Shown piece after piece: positions 44,191-55,129 of a DNA stretch of 64,000 nucleotides. Position 1 is the first letter of the stretch. Each line of letters opens with the position of its first letter. The stretch lies in the NCBI RefSeq assembly GCF_038502225.1, contig NC_091298.1:28515548-28579547 (forward strand). Reading direction: 5' to 3'. Source of the stretch: Cherax quadricarinatus (lineage: Eukaryota > Arthropoda > Malacostraca > Decapoda > Parastacidae). Position numbers and translations under genes: made by a program. The notes beneath the pieces are model-generated. The model worked only from the letters and a program-made list of their open reading frames with translations. It searched no databases and was not told the origin of the DNA.

Positions 44191-45270
44191 TCCATATTTT
44201 ATATAACTATAATCACCTGCAGTCCATTACCGAACCTACTATTTACCGTAAAGCAATTTATTCAGCCAGTCATTCGCACTTCCAGCCACCGTTCAGACCA
44301 CATAAAGAAAAACATTGTCTCTATTTCTACTTTCACTCAGATTATGCAGTGCACAATGACAGAGTAAGAAAACAGAACTATCACTACACGGTTCAAAAGA
44401 CTTGGCTATTTACAAGGGTTTATACAAATAGGTCAAATAATTGAAAGCTAGTAAGTAAAATATCAACTACAGTAACTACAGAGCGCGTAGCAATAACAAC
44501 TGATACTATATTAAGTCTTTACTGATACAACGTATACAACAACCGGATGAATGTAATCCATACTCAAAACATACTTGGACCACATTGCTCTAGCAAAATT
44601 GACAACTGGACTTTACTGCTATAGCAGAATAAACAATTGCACTTCACTGCATAAAATCACTGGTTTCAAAAAGGGTAACCGTTAGTTACCTCCGTGTATA
44701 TGTGAGTTCTTGCAGAGACTAACCAATCATACCAGTGACAAAGGAAAACAATCACTCGGTAAACATGAGGTCTGGTGGAGATGAACAAAATAGCTGAGAA
44801 TGTTCAGCAAGCTATGAATATAACAAAAAAATTCTGGGGGGCACTGCTTCCGTCATATACAGAATATATTATTTACATAAGTAGGAGATCGTCAAGGCGG
44901 ATATAATTACATCAGGAATCAGTTTAAGTATCTCAGAGCCGATAGAAACCTAGTGCTATCAATGCCCTCCCCAAGAAGTCACTTTACAGCCCCTGACTCA
45001 GGTCATATAATTTGACTAAGGTCATGCGGCATAAAGTGGACCATATAACTTAACTTAGGAGAGAAGACCTAACTTTTGCCACTTGACATGACTTTCGTCT
45101 ATGTTACCGTCTTCATGAAGATGGTCTCAGTGTGAAGCAGAAATATACAATAATGATCCAAGTTTAATCATTGCTGCTGATATAAGCTTTGTTTAGTCTC
45201 TGACGGGAAATGTATATCAGAGGTTTTAGACAGGTTATTATGTGTGTGTTTAAGATCACTTTCCCCATGG
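44191..45270. other. Unique AT-rich sequence, nothing recognised
   Basis: No gene, RNA or repeat family is recognised on either strand. Open frames are short. Confidence 0.45.
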
Positions 45271-45298
45271 TCTCTCTCTCTCTCTCTGTCTCTCTCTC

Positions 45299-45393
<95 letters not shown>
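45271..45393. repeat. (CT)n microsatellite
   Basis: About 60 CT units with two CTGT interruptions near the left end. Confidence 0.97.
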
Positions 45394-45396
<3 letters not shown>

Positions 45397-45459
45397 GCAC
45401 ACACAGGGACACGTCCTACCTCTGAAAACACAACATACGGAAAATCCCCTGAGAAAAGA

Positions 45460-45600
45460 AAAGTCTTTAGGGAAAGAGCAGAGAAAGGGGTTAAGGGAAG
45501 GAACAGAGGAAGGGTTAAGGGAAGGAACAGAGGAAGGGGTTAAGGGAAGGAACAGAGGAAGGGGTTGGGGAAAGAGGCAGAGGAAGAGGTTCAAGGAAGC
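45460..45600. repeat. 24-25-bp purine-rich tandem repeat
   Basis: Four to five units containing GGGGTTAAGGGAAGGAACAG, all purine-rich on the plus strand apart from TT. The last unit is diverged. Confidence 0.85.
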
Positions 45601-45744
45601 ATTTTTGTTTTCCGTTTAGAAAAAGCAACGACAACAACAACAGCGAAATTGTCCACTCAGTAATTATTGGCTGATGGACCAATATAACTACTTTACACAG
45701 ATGAACACAGATCACATTACACAGGTGAATACTGAACACATTAC

Positions 45745-45830
45745 ATAGGACCCAGGAGCTATGAATCGACCCCTGGAACCACAAATAAGTGAGTACAGGT
45801 GAGCACTGAACACACACACTAAGGCCTACA
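45745..45830 (+). mobile_element. LINE 3'-end fragment of the (CA)n-series family
   Basis: CAGGAGCTATGAATCGACCC, then AATAAGTGAGTACAGGTGAGC matches the 3' UTR of the LINE copies at 29.0-31.0 kb. A short (CA)n follows. Confidence 0.8.
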
Positions 45831-46179
45831 GGAACTGAACACACACATACGTTGATGAGCACACGAGGACAGGAGCTGCACTCAAACATGCGAGATATGA
45901 AAATGAGAGTGATCCGAACAACAGTACTGGAACACTTCTCACATAAAATATCAGCGACAAACACTTTTAACAAAATTACGACATATTTTAATGTTCTACA
46001 CTGCCAATAACTACATTACATGGACGGGAGATGTACCCCTGGCAACGGGAGGGATGCGGTGCACATGTACTTAGAAACTGCACGCTGGTGTTCTGCGGTG
46101 AGAGGGTGGACTGTACACCAGTCAAGGTATGGGAAAGGCCGAAGTGTTCGCTGAACAGATAAGGAATATCGAAAAGTGT
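45831..46179. other. Unique sequence, nothing recognised
   Basis: No gene or repeat family is seen. Confidence 0.4.
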
Positions 46180-46285
46180 ATTTAAGTCCAGAAAATCGTG
46201 CACCGAAAATGGTCTTATCGGGAGATTTCAATCTCTGTTTTAATTGGAAGTTGATAAACAATAGAAGAACTACTAGCAAGTGGCC

Positions 46286-46371
<86 letters not shown>

Positions 46372-46575
46372 GAAGCGCCAAACCTTGGAAGGACTGAGGA
46401 TAAGCATCGTAACAGAGAACTACAAATATTACAAAAAGTTATCACTAAAGCAACAAATACAGGATCCTACTTCAACCGTAATACCATAGATGTGATCTTC
46501 ACATACAACACACACTTCTCACACCTTCAAAGAAAGGAAGACGAACATCAGTTAATTTGCTTCCACTTAAAGATA
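46180..46575 (+). pseudogene. LINE endonuclease fragment split by a SINE tail
   Basis: Before the insert the plus strand reads PKMVLSGDFNLCFNWKL, with GDFN being the endonuclease block holding a catalytic Asp. After it, TNTGSYFNRNTIDVIFTYNT and DEHQLICFHLKIS continue the domain. Between them lie (ATT)n (46287-46370) and a short SINE-like piece (ATGAAGCGCCAAACC, 46371-46400). This was one LINE endonuclease interrupted by a minus-strand SINE 3' end. Confidence 0.7.
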
Positions 46576-46594
46576 TCTCCAATGAGAGTTGATT

Positions 46595-46670
46595 GACAAA
46601 TTAACCATTCCACGGGCGGGGATAGAACCCGCGATCAGAGAGTCTCAAAACTCCAGACTGTGATTGATAA
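46595..46670 (-). mobile_element. tRNA-like SINE head fragment
   Basis: On the minus strand TTTTGAGACTCTCTGATCGC, then GGGTTCTATCCCCGCCCGTGG contains a B-box-like GGTTCTATCC with a flanking GCGGG/CCCGC T-arm. The 5' part with the A box is missing. Confidence 0.65.
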
Positions 46671-46779
46671 ATTAATTTCAACAATCGGGAAATTGACGAA
46701 AACAAAGAATGAGGGAGACTATCCAGTTTTTCCAGGGAATCATAAAACACGCATTCGGCAGTGTAAGTCGTCTGGTGTC

Positions 46780-49700
46780 AGGTGGAGAGGCGAGGACCTG
46801 AGTCATGTTCCTTGTGTTGCTGCATGGATGTTGTTTGTCAGGTGGAGAGGTGAGGACCTGGGTCATGTTCCTTGTGTTGCTGCATGGATGTTGTTTGTCA
46901 GGTGGAGAGGTGACGACCTGGGTCATGTTCCTTGTGTTGCTGCATGGATGTTGTTTGTCAGGAGGAGGGGAAGACATGGGTCATGTTCCTTGTGTTGTTG
47001 CGTGGATAATGTTTGTCAGTTGGAGAGGTGAGGACCTGGGTCATGTTCCTTGCGTTGCTGCATGAATGTTGTTTGTCAGGTGGATAGGCGAGGACCTGGG
47101 TCATGTTCCTTGTGTTGCTGTATATTTGTTGTTTGCAGGTGGAGAGGTGAGTACCTGGGTCATGTCCCGTGTGTTGCTGCATGGATGTTGTTTGTCAGGT
47201 GGAGAGAAGAGGACCAGGGTCATGTTTCTTGTGTTGTTGCATGGATGTTGTTTGTCAGGAGGAGGGGGGACATGTATCATGTTCCTTGTGTTGTTGCATG
47301 GATGTTGTTTGTCAGGTGGAGAGATGAGGACCTGGGTCATGTTTCTTGTGTTGCTGCATGGATGTTGTTTGTCAGGTGGAGAGGCGAGGACCTGGGTCAT
47401 GTTCCTTGTGCTGCTGCATAGATGTTATCTGTCAGGTGGAGAGGTGAGGGCCTGGGTCATGTTCCTTGTGCTGCTGCACAGATGTTGTTTGCCAGGTGGA
47501 GAGGTGAGGGCCTGTGTCATGTTCCTTGTGTTGCTGCATAGATGTTGTCTGTCAGGTGGAGAGGTGAGGGCCTGGGTCATGTTCCTTGTGTTGCTGCATA
47601 GATGTTTTCTGTCAGGTGGAGAGGTGAGAGCCTGGGTCATGTTCCTTGTGTTGCTGCATAGATGTTGTCTCTCAGGTGGAGAAGTGAGGGCCTGGGTCAT
47701 GTTCCTTGTGTTGCTGCATAGATGTTGTTTGTCAGGAGGAGGGGGACATGGATCATGTTCCTTGTGTTGCTGCATAGATGTTGTTTGTCAGGAGGAGGGG
47801 GGACATGGATCATGTTCCTTGTGTTGCTGCATGGATGTTGTTTGTCAGTTGGAGAGGTGATGACCTGGGTCATATTCCTTGTGTTGCTGCATGGATGTTG
47901 TTTGTCAGGAGGAGAGGCGAGGACCTGGGTTATGTTCCTTGTGTTGGAGCATAGATATTGTCTGTCAAGTGGAGAGGTGAGGGCCTGTGTTATGTTCCTT
48001 GTGTTCCTGCATAGATGTTGTTTGTCAGGTGGAGAGGTGAGGGCCTGGGTCAAATTCCCTGTGTTGCTGCAAGAATCTTGTTTCTCAGGTGGAGAGGCGA
48101 GCACCTGGGTCATGTCGCTTGTGTTGCTGCATAGATGTTCTTTGTCAGGTGGAGAGGTGAGGGCCTGGGTCATGTTCCTTGTGTTGCTGCATAGATGTTG
48201 TTTGTCAGGTGGAGACGTGGTAACCTGGGTTATGTCCCTTGTGTTGCTGCATATATGTTGTTTGCCAGGTGGAGAGGTGAGGACCTGGATCATGTTCCTT
48301 GTACTGCTACCTGGATGTTTTTTGTCAGGTGGAGAGGTGAGGACCTGGGTCATGTTCCTTGTGTTGCTGCAGTGAGGTTGTTGTCAGGTGGAGAGGTGAG
48401 AACCTGCGTCACGTTCCTTGTGTTGCTGCATGGATAGTGTTTGTCAGGTGCAGAGGTGAGGACCTGGGTCACGTTCCTTGTGTTGCTGCATAGATGTTGT
48501 TTGTCAGGTGGAAAGGTGATTACCTGGGTCATGTTCCTTGTGTTGCTGCATGGATATTGTTTGTCAGGTGGAGAGGTGATTACCTGGGTCATGTTCCTTG
48601 TGTTGCTGTATGGATGTTGTTTGTCAGGTGGAGAGGTGAGGGCCTGGGTCATGTTCCTTGTGTTGCTGCATAGATTATTGTTTGTCAGGTGGAAAGGTGA
48701 TTACCTGGGTCATGTTCCTTGTGTTGCTGCATGGATGTTGTTTGTCAGGTGGAGAGGTGATTACCTGGGTCATGTTCCTTGTGTTGCTGTATGGATGTTG
48801 TTTGTCAGGTGGAGGGGAAGACATGGGTCATGTTCCTTGTGTTGTTGCGTGGATGATGTTTGTCAGTTGGAGAGGTGAGGACCTGGGTCATGTTCCTTGC
48901 GTTGCTGCATGGATGTTGTTTGTCAGGTGGAGAGGTGAGGACCTGGGTCATGTTCCTTGTGCTGCTGCATAGATGTTATCTGTCAGGTGGAGAGGTGAGG
49001 GCCTGGGTCATGTTCCATGTGCTGCTGCACAGATGTTGTTTGCCAGGTGGAGAGGTGAGGGCCTGCGTCATGTTCCTTGTGTTGCTGCATAGATGTTGTC
49101 TGTCAGGTGGAGAGGTGAGGGCCTGGGTCATGTTCCTTGTGTTGCTGCATAGATGTTGTCTGTCAGGTGGAGAGGTGAGAGCCTGGGTCATGTTTTTTGT
49201 GTTGCTGCATAGATGTTGTTTGTCAGGTGGAGAGGTCAGGGCCTGGGTCATGTTCCTTGTGTTGCTGCATAGATGTTGTCTGTCAGGTGGAGAGGTAAGG
49301 GCCTGAGTCATGTTCCTTGTGTTGCTGCATAGATGTTGTTTGTCAGAAGGAGGGGGGACATGGATCATGTTCCTTGTGTTGCTGCATGGATGTTGTTTGT
49401 CAGTTGGAGAGGTGATGACCTGGGTCATGTTCCTTGTGTTGCTGCATGGATGTTGTTTGTCAGTTGGAGAGGTGATGACCTGGGTCATGTTCCTTGTGTT
49501 GCTGCATAGATGTTGTTTGTCAGGTGGAGAGGTGAGGGCCTGGGTCAAATTCCTTGTGTTGCTGCATGAATCTTGTTTCTCAGGTGGAAATGCGAGGACC
49601 TGCGTCATGTCCCTTGTGTTCCTGCATAGATGTTGTTTGTCAGGTGGAGAGGTGAGGGCCTGGGTCATGTTCCTTGTGTTGCTGCATAGATGTTGTTTGT

Positions 49701-50795
49701 CAGGTGGAGAGGTGAGGACCTTGGTCATGTTCCTTGTATTGCTGCATGAATGTTGTTTCTCAGGTGGAGAGGTGAGGACCTTGGTCATGTTCCTTGTATT
49801 GCTGCATGAATGTTGTTTCTCAGGTGGAGAGGCGAGGACCTGTGTCATGTCCCTTGTGTTGCTGCATAGATGTTATTTGTCAGCTGGAGAGGTGAGGACC
49901 TGGGTCATGTTCCTTGTATTGCTGCATGAATGTTGCTTGTCAAGTGGAGAGGTGAGGACCTGGGTCATGTTCCTTGTGTTGCTGCATGAATGTTGCTTGT
50001 CAGGTGGAGAGGCCAGGACCTTTGTTATGTCCCTTGTGTTGCTGCATAGATGTTGTTTGTAAGGTGGAGAGGTGAGGACCTGGGTCATGTTCTTTGTGTT
50101 GCTGCATAGATGTTTTTTGTCAGGTGGAGAGGTGAAGACCTGGGTCATGTTCCTTGTGTTGCTGCAAAGATGTTGTTGTCAGGTGGAGAGGTGAGGATCT
50201 GCGTCACGTTCCTTGTGTTGCTGCATGGTGTTTTTCAGGCGGAGCGATGGGGACTGGTCATGTTCCTTGTGCTGCTGCATGAATGTTAATTGTCAGGTGG
50301 AGAGGTGAGGATCTGAGTCATGCGCCTTGTGTGGCTGCATGGATGTTGTTTGTCAGGTGGAGAGGCGAGGACCTGGGTCATGTTCCTTGTGTTACTGCAT
50401 AGATGTTGTTTTCAGGTGGAGAGGTGAGAGCCTGGGTCAAGTTCCTTGTGTTGCTGCATGGATATTGTTTGTCAGGTGGAGAGGTGATTACCTGGGTCAT
50501 GTTCCTTGTGTTGCTGTATGAAAGTTGTTTGTCAGGTGAAGAGGTGAGGGCCTGGGTCATGTTCCTTGTGTTGCTGCATAGATGTTGTTTGTCAGGTGGA
50601 AAGGTGATTACCTGGGTCATGTTCCTTGTGTTGCTGCATGGATGTTGTTTGTCAGGTGGAGAGGTGATTACCTGGGTCATGTTCCTTGTGTTGTTGTATG
50701 AAAGTTGTTTGTCAGGTGAAGAGGTGAGGGCCTGGTTCATGTTCCTTGTGTTGCTGCATGGATGTTGTTTGTCAGGTGGAGAGGCGAGGACCTGA
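46780..50795. repeat. 60-bp minisatellite, 4 kb
   Basis: About 67 units of 60 bp containing CAGGTGGAGAGGTGAGG, TGGGTCATGTTCCTTGTG and GCATGGATGTTGTTTG. The period is divisible by three, so 20-residue peptides repeat on both strands (plus MFLVLLHGCCLSGGEVRTWV; minus NTRNMTQVLTSPPDKQHPCS). Occasional units lose a base and shift frame. Blocks of variant units recur in the same order, as at 46960-47890 and 48800-49480. I do not accept the frames as genes. Confidence 0.97.
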
Positions 50796-52315
50796 ATTAT
50801 CATTGCCTTTACATTGGGTTATCACTGCCTCTACAGTGAGTCATCACTGCCTCTACATTGGGTCATCATTACCTCTACATTGAGTCCTCACTGCCTCTAC
50901 ATTGAGTCATCAATGCCTCTTCACTGGGTCATCACTGCCTCTACTCTGAGTCATCACTGCCTCTTCATTGGGTCATCACTGCTTCTACATTGAGTCATCA
51001 CTGCCTCTACATTGGGTCATCACTGCTTCTACATTGAGTTATCACTGCCTCTACATTGAGTCATCACTGCTTCTACATTGAGCCATCACTACCTCTACAT
51101 TGGGTCATCACTGCCTCTGCATTTAGGTATCATTGCCTCTAGAGTGAGTCATTACTGCCTCTACATTGGGTCATCACTGCCTCTACATTGGGTCATCACT
51201 GTCTCTACATTGAGTCATCACCGCCTCTATATTGAGTCATCAATGCCTCTATATTGGGTCGTCACTGCCTCTATATTGAGTCATCACTGCCTCTACATTG
51301 GGTCATCACTGCCTCTACATTGAGTCATCAGTGCCTCTACATTGAGTCATCACTGCCTCTACATTGGGTCATCACTGCCTCTACATTGAGTCATCAGTGC
51401 CTCTACATTGAGTCATCACTCCCTCTACATTGGGTCATCACTGCCTCTATACTGAGTTATCACTGCCTCTATATTGGGTCATCACTGCCTCTTCATTGGG
51501 TCATCACTGCCTCTACATTGACTCATCACTTCCTTTACACTGAGTCATCACTGCCTCTACACTGAGTCATCACTGCCTCTAGTGAATAGTTACTGCCCCT
51601 ACATTGGGTTTGCATTGCCTTTACATTGAGTCATCACTGCCTTTTCATTGGGTCATCACTGCTTCTACATTGAGTCATCACTGCTTCTACATTGAGTCAT
51701 CACTGCCTCTTCATTGGATCATCACTGCTCTTCACTGGGTCATCACTGCCTCTACATTGAGTCATCACTGCCTCTACATTGAGTCATCACTGCCTCTACA
51801 TTGAGTCATCACTGCCTCTACACTGAGTCATCACTGCCTCTACATCGAGTCATCACTGCCTCTACATTGAGTCATCACTGCCTCTACATTGAGTCATCAC
51901 TGCCTCTACATTGAGTCATCACTGCCTCTACATTGAGTCATCACTGCCTCTGCATTTGGTTATCACTGCCTCTATACTGAGTCATCACTGCCTCTACACG
52001 GAGTCATCACTGCCCTACACTGAGTCATTACGTTAACACTGCCTCTACATTGAGTCATCACTGCCTCTACACTGAGTCATCACTGCCTCTACATCGAGTC
52101 ATCACTGCCTCTTCACTGAGTCATCACTGCCTCTACATTGGGGTATCAGTGCCTCTATATTGAGCCATCATTGCCTCTACATTGAGTCATCACTGCCTCT
52201 ACATTGAGTCATCACTGCCGCTTCATTGAGCCATCACTGCCGCTTCATTGAGCCATCACTGCCTCTTCATTGAGTTATCACTGCCTCTACATTAAGGTAT
52301 CACTGCCTTTACATC
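50796..52315. repeat. 22-bp minisatellite carrying TGAGTCA
   Basis: About 68 units of 22 bp: CTACATTGAGTCATCACTGC plus two bases. Many units contain TGAGTCA, the AP-1 consensus, and others have TGGGTCA. The array follows the 60-bp array with almost no gap. Confidence 0.96.
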
Positions 52316-52861
52316 CTATGATAATGAAGGCTCTTCAGTGTTCCAATTTTGAAAAAATGCCTCTCAAGCAAGAGGGTCATCTGAGGGCTGGTAATCTGTC
52401 GATTTTTTAGTCTGTCAGTCACTTGTGGGGTAGGGGGGACCGATTATTGGGAAGTAGGGGAGTGGGAGAGGGAGGGGGAGGGGGAGGGGAAGGGGAAGGG
52501 GAAGGGGAAAGGAAGTAGTCTGGCCAGCCTAATTTGACCTACCTGAGAATGGTGATCACCTCCAGGAACCCCACGCAATTCTCACACCAGTGTCGACAAG
52601 GTACTAGAGTCAGTTTAAAATTGTTGAGACTTGTAGTGTGCGCCCCTGGTACTCAATCCCCATCACCACCCTCCGCCCCCACCAGAATACACACCAAATG
52701 ACCCCCTATCCCTTCTTCCCCAGCCTGTACTCCGCCCTGTCCCTCTGCCGGTCTCCCCACCTCCACCACTCCCGTCTGCTCCTGGACTTTCATCACGGGA
52801 AAAGAAGGAAAATTAAAAAAATTAAATACGTGAAAAAACACAGTGACAAAAAGGTTTTTGA
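52316..52861. other. Unique sequence with a GGGGA run
   Basis: About 52465-52515 is a run of GGGGAG and GGGGAA units, with G-quadruplex potential on the plus strand. The rest, including a C-rich stretch at 52640-52790, shows no gene I can name. Confidence 0.5.
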
Positions 52862-53112
52862 GTATGATGGTAAGACATATACTGGAGTTGTTGTTTGTGT
52901 GTGACGGTAAGACATGTACTGGAGTTGTTGTTTGTGTGTGATGGTAAGACATATACTGGAGTTGTTGTTTGTGTGTGATGGTAAGACATATACTGGAGTT
53001 GTTGTTTGTGTGTGACGGTAAAACATGTACTGGAGTTGTTTGTGTGTGATGGTAAGACATGTACTGGAGTTGTTGTTTGTGTGTGATGGTAAGACATATA
53101 CTGGAGTTGTAT
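52862..53112. repeat. 37-bp tandem repeat
   Basis: About seven units of 37 bp containing GGTAAGACATATACTGGAG and a GTTGTTTGTGTGTG stretch. One unit is shorter. Met/His/Thr/Gln frames on the minus strand are by-products. It lies downstream of, and may interrupt, the LINE ORF1 relic that follows. Confidence 0.92.
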
Positions 53113-54190
53113 CGAGGCGGTGGTAGGATGAACAGGCGGGATGGGTTGGGTAGCTGGTGGGTCAGGAGTGTATTGGGCGGCTGTAGTTAGAGTATTTGAT
53201 GGGATGGTGATGCCCCCTACGTTGGAGATTTCAAACATTTCTGCTAATTATGTAGTGTCAGGAAACGCGAGGTTGGGAAGGTTGTTGAGGTAAAAGAGTT
53301 CATTGATTGTGGTTTTAAAGGTTCCAGGACAAGCGGTGTTCTTCATGTGTAAGTGTTGGAATAAAACTGGTAGTGGAAGTATACTGTAGGGTAACTTGGA
53401 AAATTCTCTAAGTGTCAATTTGAAATTTAGTGATTGCAGAGTAAGTCGGTGTCTTGGTGGACTTGTTTTTCTTTTGGTCCTCGACGTTTTTCGTAAATAA
53501 GATTTCCTTCCTGAGAGGACACTTGGCTGCAAGAATGTGATAATCACTCTTGTGGTTGAGACATTTTGGTTGAAATGTAGATGTGCAGTTCTTATAAGTG
53601 TGTCTTCAGTGCCACAGTTGAATCAGTATAACCTCTCCTTCAAAGAGCATTTCTCGGTGAGGCGGGTATATATATATAGCAGTTTTAACATGGTGTGATG
53701 TGGTGAAATCGCTCTGGCTCTATGTTTCTGGGACTAAAACGTTAATATGAGATTCGTAGAAGTGGACCTTCACTACGAGTCTGAGATGCCATCATGGAGG
53801 TTTCAGGGAAGGTGACCTTGATCATAGAGCTATCAAATCGAATTTTTTTTTGATCGAGTAGACAATGGCAAAGTCATTTTGATTTTCAGCGAGTCGTATC
53901 AGTCATTTCAGTGAGTCGTATCAGTCGTTTCACTGAGTCGTATAAGATGGCTGGTGACGTCGCGGTCAAGTTTTCTTACGAACACCGATTTCTTGCCCTT
54001 GAACACGGAGAAAGGAGACACTTCAAAGTCACGGCCCTTGAGAATGTTTATAGCTGAGGTGATGATGATCTGTCGACTTCGTCATCATTAAAGCAGACGA
54101 CGATGAAAGAATAATTAGTACTCAGGTTGGACAGTTTCATCTATGGAGTGGTCGTCTTGAGTGTTGCCCGAGTATTTTTTCGTGTCAAAA
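53113..54190 (-). pseudogene. Decayed second copy of the zinc-knuckle LINE ORF1
   Basis: Minus-strand pieces match the protein at 25950-27434: FIVVCFNDDEVD near 54110, KGKKSVFVRKLDRDVTSHL near 53960, MIKVTFPE near 53815, the third-knuckle-like CLNHKSDYHILAAKCPL near 53530 and CPGTFKTTINELFYLNNLP near 53300. The knuckle CLNHKS has lost a Cys, and several stops and shifts interrupt it. Its N-terminus lies near 54180. Confidence 0.8.
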
Positions 54191-54554
54191 ATGGCCCCAC
54201 GAAGTGGGCAAATATACATTCTGTGTACCAGCATCTTGAAGTGGTCACGACTCAGTGGCACGAAAAGAACCGGTAGAAGTCCATTAGTGTGCGCCTCTGT
54301 ATGGACCAGAATGATGAAAACAGAGGACGAATGAAGAGATTCTCAGGTTAGGAGAGAGCGGAGAAGTATGGAAAGACGAAAAATAGCGCTGGAGAGGAGT
54401 GTCTTCAGTCTTCTGTCGTAGAAACTGTACCAGTGATTAACCCAAGCAGCAGAGCGTTGATGGTAAGAGACGAAGGCAGCAGCGAAGAGGATAGGCAGGC
54501 CTTGAGGCTCCGGAGAGGTTTAGAGTAGGTGTTGATCTGGAAGCTTATGTTGGA
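54191..54554. other. Unique sequence, nothing recognised
   Basis: No gene is seen. It may contain the 5' UTR of the preceding LINE. Confidence 0.35.
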
Positions 54555-54800
54555 TTGGTGAGAAAGACACATGTGCAACAGTTTGGTGCCTTTATTGTTG
54601 AAATGTTTCGCCTACACAATAGGCCTTTTCAATCGAATACAGAGAAGACAGCAGAAGCAGTGGAGATGTAAAGATGATGTAATCAATCCATCATCCTCGA
54701 AGACTTAGTTTTGAGATGGTCAGTTCCTCAGACTGGAGAAGAGTTCAGCTCCTTAGCCTGGAATACTATGAAGTTGAAGCATGAGAATGAAAACTTATAT
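54555..54800 (-). mobile_element. PLE terminal repeat with hammerhead-like motif
   Basis: On the minus strand: core TTGAAAA (plus TTTTCAA at 54626-54632), one extra G, stem GCCTA-TTGTG-TAGGC and GAAAC, then CAATAAAGGCACC and the end GCACATGTGTCTTTCT near 54555. Stem I is weak. The rest, with TCAGTTCCTCAGACTGGAG, matches the PLE terminal repeat type in general layout. There is no inverted partner. Confidence 0.65.
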
Positions 54801-55129
54801 ACTGACGAGGGTAAAAAGCAGACAATCCTGGAAACGACAAAGAAGAAGAGAAGTCCACAAGTAAAAGCAGGAATGTAAAAATTAAGAGGAAATGTAGCAA
54901 GTCTACTGGTTCATGTTAATTCCCTCTCAAATCTCTCCTGTACTGTAACTAGTGATTAGGCAATAAACAAAGTGTCGAAGATGTTCTCTTTGCCAAGATA
55001 CCGTTGTGTTGCTATGACAGACAGGTAAGATAAGATCAAATTTGTTCGGATTTATAATCCAGAGGGTTAGCTATCCAGGATAACCCAGAAAGTCAGTGCG
55101 TCATCCAGGACTGTCTGTTATATTTCCAT
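54801..55129. other. Unique sequence, nothing recognised
   Basis: No gene is seen. It may hold the left part of the LINE that becomes recognisable at 55130. Confidence 0.35.

Noticed and set aside
46780..50803. MFLVLLHGCCLSGGEV frames that look like signal peptides or membrane segments
   Set aside because: The hydrophobic pattern repeats every 20 residues because the DNA unit is 60 bp, and the opposite strand is equally open.
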